From JAUVZF01 sp035529015 (GTDB lineage Bacteria; Planctomycetota; Phycisphaerae; FEN-1346), in the NCBI GenBank assembly GCA_035529015.1, contig DATKXP010000358.1, forward strand, positions 1 through 16,148: a stretch of 16,148 bases of DNA, in the 5' to 3' direction. Below are positions 1 through 8,152 of this stretch, one piece after another. The notes under the pieces are model-generated. The model saw only the letters and a program-made list of their open reading frames with translations, was not told the DNA's origin and searched no databases. The number at the start of each line of letters is the position of its first letter. Position 1 is the stretch's first letter. The position numbers and the translations under genes were made by a program.

Positions 1-597
1 GACGCGGCCGTACGTCGGCTTCATGCCCACCACACCGCACAGGGCCGCCGGCTGGCGGATGGAACCGCCCGTGTCGGACCCCAGGGCGATGGGCGCCATG
101 CGTGCGGCAACGGCCGCAGCGCTTCCGCCGCTCGACCCGCCGGGCACGCGGTCAAGGTCCCAGGGGTTGTGAGTGGCTTCGAAGCCGGAGTTTTCGGTCG
201 ATGACCCCATGGCGAACTCGTCGAGGTTCGTCTTGCCGACGATCACGGCACCCTCGTCGAGCAGCCGCTCGACCACGTGGGCGTTGTACGGCGCACGCCA
301 GTCTTCGAGGATGCGGCTGGCGCAGGTCGTGGGCTGGCCGTCGTCGGTGCACATGTTGTCCTTGACGGCCACGGGAACGCCGGCGAGCAAGCCCACGTCC
401 TGCCCTGAGTCGAGGCGTTTATCGATCTCAGCGGCGCGGCGGCGGGCGCCGTCCGGGTCGGTCGAGAGGAACGCCTTGACCTTGGGGTTGAGGCGGTCGA
501 TGGCGTCAAGGCTGGCCTCGGTCGCCTCGGCGGCGGAGAGGTCCCGCGCCCGGAGGGCGTCTCGCATCCGGCAGGCTGTCAGGTCAATCGTGGCCAT
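1..597 (-). CDS. gatA: Asp/Glu-tRNA amidotransferase subunit A, N-terminal part (cut by window edge)
   Basis: Catalytic amidase subunit of the GatCAB complex, which converts Glu-tRNA(Gln) and/or Asp-tRNA(Asn) to the amidated forms in the cytoplasm. The 199 visible residues carry the amidase-signature core: VAVKDN with the catalytic Lys79, GGSSGGSAAAVAA with the cis-Ser155, and SDTGGSIRQPAALCG with the nucleophile Ser179. The 24-residue spacing between the two serines is that of the family. The ATG at 597 gives a normal N-terminus (MATIDLTACRMRDALRARDL). The C-terminal half lies beyond base 1. It follows gatC on the same strand after a 128-bp gap filled by paired hairpins. That gap is long for gat genes, which are often nearly adjacent. 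The identification is secure; whether the complex acts on Gln, Asn or both cannot be told from this subunit. Confidence 0.96.
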   Translation of the reverse strand, partial: MATIDLTACRMRDALRARDLSAAEATEASLDAIDRLNPKVKAFLSTDPDGARRRAAEIDKRLDSGQDVGLLAGVPVAVKDNMCTDDGQPTTCASRILEDWRAPYNAHVVERLLDEGAVIVGKTNLDEFAMGSSTENSGFEATHNPWDLDRVPGGSSGGSAAAVAARMAPIALGSDTGGSIRQPAALCGVVGMKPTYGRV

Positions 598-624
598 GGG
601 ACGTGTCTACGCACGGAAGTCGTT

Positions 625-694
625 GCGCGGCGGGTCTCCGCACCCGCCGCGAATGCAACCTGTTCCGCGCGGCGGGTGCGGAGACCCACCGCGC
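625..694. repeat. Paired GC-rich hairpins between gatC and gatA
   Basis: Two 26-bp units, 626-651 and 668-693, are reverse complements of each other with one mismatch, separated by 16 nt. Each unit is also a hairpin by itself: CGCGGCGGGT and ACCCGCCGCG around a 6-nt loop in the first, and the same with one C-A mismatch in the second. The flanking G625 and C694 also pair. No T-run follows on either strand, so it is not a classic terminator. The same stem core recurs at 4972-4999 and 12922-12947, which suggests a dispersed intergenic repeat. Confidence 0.8.
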
Positions 695-725
695 CATGCT
701 CTCCTGCACTCATCCGTGAACTGCT

Positions 726-1028
726 CTACGCACCGCTGCCGTCGTCGATGACGCGGGGGACGCGGAAAAACATATCGGCGGACTCGGGCGCCCCGCCGAT
801 CGCCCTCTGCGGATCCAGACCCGGCCGCGGCTCATCCTCGCGGAGCACGTTGTGGATCGGCAGGGCGTGGGCCAGCGGTTCGACGCCGCTCGTGTCCAGT
901 TCGTTCAGTTTGTCCACGTAGTCGAGAATGGACGAGAGTTGTCCGGCAAACCGTTCGACCTCCTCGTCCGTCAGGCGGATACGGCTGAGGGTGCCGACCT
1001 TGAGCACGTCGTCCTTGGAGAGGGGCAT
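726..1028 (-). CDS. gatC: Asp/Glu-tRNA amidotransferase subunit C
   Basis: Small subunit (100 aa) that wraps around GatA and stabilises the GatCAB complex. The sequence shows the family pattern: an N-terminal helix (KDDVLKVGTLSRIRLTDEEV), a second helix (FAGQLSSILDYVDKLNELDT), then GVEPLAHALPIHNVLREDEP and a C-terminal AMFFRVPRV-like end (ADMFFRVPRVIDD). Length is normal. The ATG at 1028 is preceded by AAGGA at a fitting distance. It lies between rpmB and gatA on the same strand, 91 bp after the rpmB stop, with hairpin elements in both flanking gaps. Cotranscription with both is likely but inferred. Confidence 0.95.
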   Translation of the reverse strand: MPLSKDDVLKVGTLSRIRLTDEEVERFAGQLSSILDYVDKLNELDTSGVEPLAHALPIHNVLREDEPRPGLDPQRAIGGAPESADMFFRVPRVIDDGSGA

Positions 1029-1075
1029 GCGGCAGTTCCTTGGGCGGCGGCACGCGAGCCTGAACGCGTGACGGC

Positions 1076-1104
1076 GTGCCCGCGACCGTAAGGTCGCGGC
1101 TCGG
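1076..1104 (-). repeat. 29-nt dispersed hairpin element, copy 1 (rpmB-gatC gap)
   Basis: The stem CCGCGACC/GGTCGCGG (8 bp, 1080-1087 and 1092-1099) closes a GTAA loop. On the minus strand the element begins CCGAGCCGCG and ends GGTCGCGGGCAC. A second copy at 10012-10040 matches at 25 of 29 positions, differing only in the loop and at one stem position that stays pairable as G-U. This copy begins 15 nt after the rpmB stop codon and is in sense with the operon. Confidence 0.8.
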
Positions 1105-1119
1105 CCCACCTTTGCCGGC

Positions 1120-1380
1120 CTATTCGGCGGCCTGCGGGACGATGCGTTTGGAGCGTTTCTTGATCTTGCCGCTGCGCAGACACTGGGCGCAGATGCGCAT
1201 CCGCTTGCGCGTGCCGTCGGGCAGTTCGACACGAACGCGCTGCAGGTTCGCGCTGAACCGGCGTTTGGTGATGCCGGTAATCTTGCGGCCGACGCCGCCC
1301 AGATACTTCGCCTTGCCGCGGCGCGAGATGCTCGAGCCGAACCCCGGTCCCTTGCCGCACACTTCACACTTGGCTGACAC
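1120..1380 (-). CDS. rpmB: 50S ribosomal protein L28, zinc-ribbon (C+) type
   Basis: Large-subunit ribosomal protein. The 86-aa product starts VSAKCEVCGKGPGFG and continues with KRRFSANLQRVRVELPDG and CAQCLRSGKIKK, the L28 pattern. Two CxxC pairs (Cys5/Cys8 and Cys64/Cys67) mark the zinc-binding form; many L28 proteins lack them. The start chosen is the GTG at 1380, because GGAGG lies six bases upstream (1387-1391). A longer reading from the ATG at 1398 would put this ribosome-binding site inside the gene. It is the first gene of an apparent rpmB-gatC-gatA unit, with a promoter at 1426-1453. Identity is firm; the start is likely. Confidence 0.93.
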   Translation of the reverse strand: MSAKCEVCGKGPGFGSSISRRGKAKYLGGVGRKITGITKRRFSANLQRVRVELPDGTRKRMRICAQCLRSGKIKKRSKRIVPQAAE

Positions 1381-1425
1381 GTGAAACCTCCAAACCATCG
1401 CGGTCCGACGAAACGCAAGAGGGGG

Positions 1426-1453
1426 ATTATAGCGTTGCGGCCGGCGTGTTCAA
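1426..1453 (-). promoter_or_regulatory. sigma70-type promoter of rpmB operon
   Basis: On the minus strand a perfect -10 box TATAAT (1426-1431) lies 16 bp from TTGAAC (1448-1453), which matches the -35 consensus at four of six positions. The predicted transcription start is about 40 nt before the GTG of rpmB. It is the only A/T-rich block in this gap, which supports the call. Confidence 0.65.
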
Positions 1454-1529
1454 GGGGATTCCCGGAGGACGCCGGAATCACGTGTGGCACCCCTGGAATC
1501 GGGCGGGGGGCGATCGGTCCAGACCATTC

Positions 1530-3077
1530 CTACGGAGCCGTACCATGGATTTGCCGAAGGAGCCACCTTGCCGCCTCGTCAACGGTGCGCTTGTTCTCGT
1601 CGCGGCCGACCATGTGATTGGCTTCGCGCATGAGGTCTATCGGTACGGCGCCGATCAGGGGTCGAAGGGTCTCGGCCAAGCGCGGCATCTTTGCCGCCTT
1701 CGGTGAAAGCAGCAGAACCGCATCGTAGGGCGGGATGGCATTGCTCGGATCCTCCAGCACAACCAGGTCGTAGGCCGTGATGCGGCCGTCGCTGGAGAAC
1801 GCGGCAATGACGTCCACGTCGGCGTTTTGGACGGCCTTGTACATGAAGGTGGACTGGTACTGGCGCCGGCCGGCAAAGCGAAGGCCATAGGCGTCGCGGA
1901 TGGTCGGCCACTCGGGTCGGCCGAAGAACTCGTAACTGCCACCGATCTGCATCGTCGGCGTGTGGGCGGCCAAGCCGGCTATGGTGCGGACACCCAACGC
2001 CTCGGCACGCTCGCGGCGCATGGCCAGCGCGTAGGCGTTCTCGAAGCCCAGGGCGCCCAAGCAGACGATACCATGCTCGTGCTTCAGCCAGGCGGTCACC
2101 TCGCGCAGCACGGTCTGCGCGTCGGCGATGTCCTCGCGGCCCATATAGTTGACCCAAATCGTGCCGGAGTAATCGACGTAACAGTCGATCTCGTTTCCGG
2201 CAAGGGCTCGGAAGACGACGGTGGATCCGAGTCCCTCGCGTGTCGTGGCTTCGATGCCGGCGTCGGCCAGCCGGTCGCGCACCACGGCGGCCAACACGTA
2301 CTGTTCGGCGAACGTCTTGGCGCCGACGACGACTTCCCGGCGGGCGCCGCCGGCACGCCCGCACACCACCAGCGGCGACAAACCGCCACCAATGACGAGA
2401 ACCAGCCCGATCGCCGCCGCGAAGGCTCGCATGCTGCTGCGGTTTGCCGCCGCCGACTGCATCAGCCCGATCAACTGGTCAAGCACAATGGCCAGGGCGG
2501 CGGCGACGGCGCACCCGAACAGGACCGAGATCCAGTTCTCCATGTGCAGGCCCGCGAAGATGTAGTTGCCGAGGCTCGCTTGGCCCACGGGTGTTGACAG
2601 CGTGGCAATGCCGACTACCCAGACCGTGGCCGTCCGAATTCCCGCGATAATGACCGGCAGGGCGAGCGGCAGTTCCACGCGGAACAGCACCTGCCGCGGC
2701 CGCATACCCAGGCCCCGCGCCGCTTCCGTCATGGCCGGGTCCACGTTCAGGATGCCGGTCACGGTGTTCCGCAGGATGGGCAACATGCTGTAGAGCGTCA
2801 AGGCGATGATCGTCGGCAGAAAGCCTAACGCCGAGAACGAGAGACCCAACGCGCGTTCCGTCACATACGCCACGGCCAGAAGCACCGGATAGAACAGCGC
2901 CAGGAGCGCCAGGCTCGGAATCGTCTGGATGACACTTGCCACCGTCAGGACGGGCCATCGGAGCATGCGGCTGCGGGCCGCGAGGACGGCAAGGGGAAGA
3001 CTCAGCGCCATACCGATGGCCAGCGCCAGGGCGCTGATGAGCACGTGCTGCCCCAGGTACTCCGGCAGGTCGGCCAA
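1530..3077 (-). CDS. Quaternary-amine-type ABC transporter: permease fused to substrate-binding domain
   Basis: Membrane component and ligand-binding domain in one 515-aa chain. Residues 1-210 are an OpuCB/ProW-like permease with several hydrophobic helices, SVIQTIPSLALLAL near 48-61 and the EAA loop (EAARGLGMRPRQVLFRVELP) at 118-137, which contacts the ATPase. A further hydrophobic segment at about 217-237 anchors an OpuAC-type binding domain (248-512) with ELP-like features such as VGAKTFAEQYVLAAVV, IDCYVDYSGTIW and SYEFFGRPEWP. Such fusions occur in glycine betaine/choline/carnitine importers and in the ergothioneine importer EgtUBC; the ligand cannot be decided here. It is downstream of its ATPase. 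The coordinate given starts at a TTG (3077) with no clear ribosome-binding site. Homology-like residues extend upstream, and a CTG at 3116, overlapping the ATPase stop as CTGA and preceded by GAGGA, may be the true start. Confidence 0.88.
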   Translation of the reverse strand: MADLPEYLGQHVLISALALAIGMALSLPLAVLAARSRMLRWPVLTVASVIQTIPSLALLALFYPVLLAVAYVTERALGLSFSALGFLPTIIALTLYSMLPILRNTVTGILNVDPAMTEAARGLGMRPRQVLFRVELPLALPVIIAGIRTATVWVVGIATLSTPVGQASLGNYIFAGLHMENWISVLFGCAVAAALAIVLDQLIGLMQSAAANRSSMRAFAAAIGLVLVIGGGLSPLVVCGRAGGARREVVVGAKTFAEQYVLAAVVRDRLADAGIEATTREGLGSTVVFRALAGNEIDCYVDYSGTIWVNYMGREDIADAQTVLREVTAWLKHEHGIVCLGALGFENAYALAMRRERAEALGVRTIAGLAAHTPTMQIGGSYEFFGRPEWPTIRDAYGLRFAGRRQYQSTFMYKAVQNADVDVIAAFSSDGRITAYDLVVLEDPSNAIPPYDAVLLLSPKAAKMPRLAETLRPLIGAVPIDLMREANHMVGRDENKRTVDEAARWLLRQIHGTAP

Positions 3078-3112
3078 GCAGGCCGACAGGCGCTGGATTG
3101 TCTGTTCGTTGA

Positions 3113-3886
3113 TCAGGGCTCGGTTTCCTCGACGAGGGCCTCCAGGCGGTCGGCCTGCTGCTTCGGCGTCTGCATGAGTTGTCGGACATAGGCATCGGCC
3201 GGTGCGGTCAGCAGGTCGCGGGGCGCGCCCACCTGGACGAGGCGGCCGCTGCTGAGGACGGCAATCCGCGACGCCATGAGCAGGGCCTCGGTCATGTCGT
3301 GGGTCACCATCACGGTAGTCAGGCCGAGCCGGTCGTGGATACGCCGGTACTGGTCCTGAAGCGAGGCCCGGGTTATCGGGTCCAGCGCGCCGAACGGTTC
3401 GTCCATGAGCATGATCTTGGGTCGGACGGCCAACGCGCGCGCTACACCGACGCGCTGCTGCTGTCCGCCGGACAGGCGGCGCGGCATGCGGTCTGCGAAC
3501 TCCGCCGGAGGCATGTCCACCATGTCGAGCAACTCACGGACGCGCTCCTCGATCTGCGGACGCGTCCATCCCTGCAGGCGAGGCACAATGGCCACGTTCT
3601 GCGCCACCGTCATGTGGGGGAACAAGCCGATCCGCTGAAAGACGTACCCGATACCACGTCGAAGCAGGACCGGGTCGTGGTCGCGAACGTTCTGGCCATC
3701 GACCTCGATGCGGCCGGCCGTGGACTCGATGAGCCGGTTGATCATCTTGAGGGTCGTCGTCTTGCCGCAGCCGCTCTCGCCCAGCAGCACCATCAGTTCA
3801 CCGCGTTCGACTCCGAGGGTCAGGTTGCGGACAGCCAGCGTCCTGCCCCCGTCGTAGGACTTGCTGACGTGATGGAGACGGATCAT
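3113..3886 (-). CDS. ABC transporter ATP-binding protein, OpuCA/ProV family, without CBS domains
   Basis: Cytoplasmic ATPase that powers the adjacent permease/binding-protein fusion. The 257-aa protein has Walker A GESGCGKT (36-43), Q-loop Gln84, signature LSGGQ (138-142), Walker B IMLMDEP (158-164) and the H-loop His196. The segment FQRIGLFPHMTVAQNVA is typical of the osmoprotectant importer branch. It ends soon after the H-loop domain, so it lacks the tandem CBS domains that let ProV/OpuAA sense ionic strength. Regulation by osmolarity through this subunit is therefore unlikely. ATG at 3886; only 10 bp separate it from the methyltransferase stop, indicating cotranscription. Confidence 0.93.
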   Translation of the reverse strand: MIRLHHVSKSYDGGRTLAVRNLTLGVERGELMVLLGESGCGKTTTLKMINRLIESTAGRIEVDGQNVRDHDPVLLRRGIGYVFQRIGLFPHMTVAQNVAIVPRLQGWTRPQIEERVRELLDMVDMPPAEFADRMPRRLSGGQQQRVGVARALAVRPKIMLMDEPFGALDPITRASLQDQYRRIHDRLGLTTVMVTHDMTEALLMASRIAVLSSGRLVQVGAPRDLLTAPADAYVRQLMQTPKQQADRLEALVEETEP

Positions 3887-3896
3887 CGCCGGTGTC

Positions 3897-4700
3897 TCAC
3901 GGGCTGGTCCACTCGTCGTCGAGGTCGCGCACCTTCCGGGCGACCATGGCGACGTAATGCAGCGGCTTGCCGGAGATCGACAAGCGATGGCGGTAGCGGC
4001 GATAGGCTTCGAGGCGGATGATGCGGTCGGCCCGCAACTCGTCGATCAGTCGGCCGAATCCGGTGCGGTCCGCCTCGTACAGAAAGTCTTCCTTGATGTT
4101 GAACGTCAGCCAGGCGGGGGTTTCAAGCAAGTCGAGGGCCTTGAGGAACGCTGCCGCCGGGATGTCGCCGTAGCCCAGGGCCGCCACACAAGTCATGCAG
4201 TTCAGGCGATGGTGCCGAATGCGGCGTTCGACGTCCTCCGGCAGGTCGGTCAGGTCTTCCACAAGGTAATCCACGTAAACGTGCGCGCGATCGCGCAGCG
4301 CCGCGTGGCGGGCTTCCTCGATGATGTCGATGCCGACAAGGCATTCGGCGCCGAGGTTCCACATCTGTTCGCCCACCATGCCGTTGCCCGCGCCGACATC
4401 GAACACGCGCAGCGCATCGGCCGGCTGTCGGTGCTGGGTCAGCACGTCCGCGAACACCTGCACACACCAACGAGGCGAACAGCACCGCAGGGTGCGATAG
4501 AACAGCGCCTCATACAGGCCGGGCACGTCGTAGATGCGGCCGTAATCGTGCAGCCGCAGCCGGTGCCAGTCGCCGTCCATCAGCAGTTCGACCCACTCCT
4601 CGTCTTGGTCGAGATCCGCGTGGACGTCTGGGAACCGGAACGTCAGACTCTCCTGGTCGGCAAAGCGATGGGTAAGGATACTGTCCTCGGTAAATAACAT
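3897..4700 (-). CDS. Class I SAM-dependent methyltransferase, substrate unknown
   Basis: Predicted soluble methyltransferase of 267 aa. Motif I, VFDVGAGNGMVG (99-110), and the acidic end of strand 2, GIDIIEEA (123-130), mark the Rossmann-fold SAM site. An N-terminal region of about 95 residues precedes the fold, with DYGRIYDVPGLYEALFYRTL before motif I. The C-terminal part (HRLSISGKPLHYVAMVARK) ends in a usual last strand. The start is the ATG at 4700, with AGAGG seven bases upstream; a TTG six codons earlier is less likely. It is the first gene of a unit with the quaternary-amine-type transporter, so its product or substrate may be the transported compound or a relative of it. That link is inference from gene order; no substrate-defining motif was recognised. 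Confidence 0.82.
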   Translation of the reverse strand: MLFTEDSILTHRFADQESLTFRFPDVHADLDQDEEWVELLMDGDWHRLRLHDYGRIYDVPGLYEALFYRTLRCCSPRWCVQVFADVLTQHRQPADALRVFDVGAGNGMVGEQMWNLGAECLVGIDIIEEARHAALRDRAHVYVDYLVEDLTDLPEDVERRIRHHRLNCMTCVAALGYGDIPAAAFLKALDLLETPAWLTFNIKEDFLYEADRTGFGRLIDELRADRIIRLEAYRRYRHRLSISGKPLHYVAMVARKVRDLDDEWTSP

Positions 4701-4868
4701 GGTAGCGCCTCTGTGCAAACGTCTAGAGAGAAACTCAAAGGACCGCGTGAGGCGACGGCGAAACCGTCACGGCTCAGAGGCGCGGATGACCGCTGCGAAA
4801 TGGTGCAGATACGCCATACGAACATGCTACCCAACGAGGTCCCGAAATGCAACGAAAAACCTGGGCAT

Positions 4869-4899
4869 GACCCCGTGCCGACGCGGCAGTGGCGGGGTC
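4869..4899. other. Nested hairpin upstream of hppA
   Basis: An outer stem GACCCCG/CGGGGTC (4869-4875 with 4893-4899) encloses an inner stem TGCCG/CGGCA (4876-4880 with 4884-4888) around an ACG loop, with a GTGG bulge. A T-rich stretch (TTGTTTTT, 4915-4922) lies 15 nt downstream on the plus strand. That is too far for an ideal intrinsic terminator, so an attenuator-like role is only a possibility. Confidence 0.4.
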
Positions 4900-4971
4900 T
4901 GGTCGGACGCAGTCTTGTTTTTCGCTTGCTCCATCGGCCTGCGCCCGGTACACAATGTGCCTTCTTTTCCC

Positions 4972-4999
4972 GCGCGGCGGGCAGGATTGCCCACCGCGC
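4972..4999. repeat. GC-rich hairpin, second site of dispersed family
   Basis: GCGCGGCGGGCA and TGCCCACCGCGC form a 12-bp stem around GGAT, with one C-A mismatch. The mismatch sits at the same stem position as in the second unit of the gatC-gatA hairpin pair. In minus-strand RNA that position becomes a G-U pair. It lies about 100 bp before hppA. No T-run follows on the minus strand. Confidence 0.65.
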
Positions 5000-5096
5000 C
5001 AGCCCCAAGTGGGGCGATGCGAAGTTGGCAAAGTAGCGATCGTTTGCGCCACCGGGGGGAGGTCCCCATCACAGCAGCCAGAGGAAAGGTAAAACC

Positions 5097-7708
<2,612 letters not shown>

Positions 7709-7709
<1 letters not shown>

Positions 7710-8119
7710 TGGCCAAGACAAGGAGCACAGCCCGCCGCCTCGCCATCCGGATGGCGCGGGTGTGCGCCGAGAACCGCTGCCGCGACGTCGCGGTCCTCGA
7801 CCTGCGCAAGTTGTCGCCCGTCACGGATTTCTTCGTGGTGGGCACGGGCACGTCGGCCCGTCAGATGCGCGCGGCAGCGCGGCGGGTCGTCGAGGCCGGA
7901 AAGGAACTCGGCGACAAACCATTCGGCGTCGAAGGCGTTGACTCGGCGGCGGGTGCCGACGACGCCCGCTGGCTGCTCATCGACTACGTGGACGTGGTGG
8001 TTCACGTCTTTACGGACGCGTCGCGCACGTACTACGACCTGGACCTGCTCTGGGGCGACGCCGCGCGGATCGACTGGAAGAAGGGCTGGACGCCCAGCGA
8101 ACCCGACGACACCCACTAG
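7709..8119 (+). CDS. rsfS: Ribosomal silencing factor RsfS (DUF143)
   Basis: Binds ribosomal protein L14 and blocks subunit joining when nutrients are scarce. The 136-aa protein shows DVAVLDLRKLSPVTDFFVV (26-44), GTGTSARQM (45-53) and the family core WLLIDYVDVVVHVF (88-101) followed by YYDLDLLWGDA (108-118). The C-terminus, WKKGWTPSEPDDTH, is an extra tail. The ATG overlaps the last base of the hppA stop codon, and no strong ribosome-binding site precedes it, so translation is probably coupled to hppA. That neighbourhood is unusual: in many bacteria rsfS lies beside nadD. argS follows after 33 bp. Confidence 0.94.
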
Positions 8120-8152
8120 CCGCCAGCGGCAGCGAGCGGCGAGGGTCAACTC

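Larger units (their letters stand above)
4701..5096. other. Gene-free divergent region upstream of hppA and the methyltransferase
   Basis: About 396 bp without a convincing gene; open frames here have no plausible start signals or domains. It holds a nested hairpin (4869-4899) and a GC-rich hairpin (4972-4999), described separately. A weak plus-strand promoter candidate, TTGCTC (4926-4931) and TACACA (4949-4954) with a 17-bp spacer, could serve hppA but scores poorly. No convincing minus-strand promoter for the methyltransferase was found. AGGAAAGG just before 5097 is the ribosome-binding site of hppA. Confidence 0.6.

Noticed and set aside
1029..1490. Extension of gatC upstream to base 1490 in the open frame
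   Set aside because: It would run antisense-free through rpmB in another frame and through the hairpin element; the ATG at 1028 has a ribosome-binding site and begins the GatC homology.
1454..1529. Terminator between the permease gene and rpmB
   Set aside because: GGAATC repeats allow short imperfect stems, but there is no T-run and no stable hairpin.
8120..8152. GCCGCCAGCGGCAGCGAGCGGC in the rsfS-argS gap as another dispersed hairpin
   Set aside because: Only a short imperfect stem is present and no second copy was found in the window.
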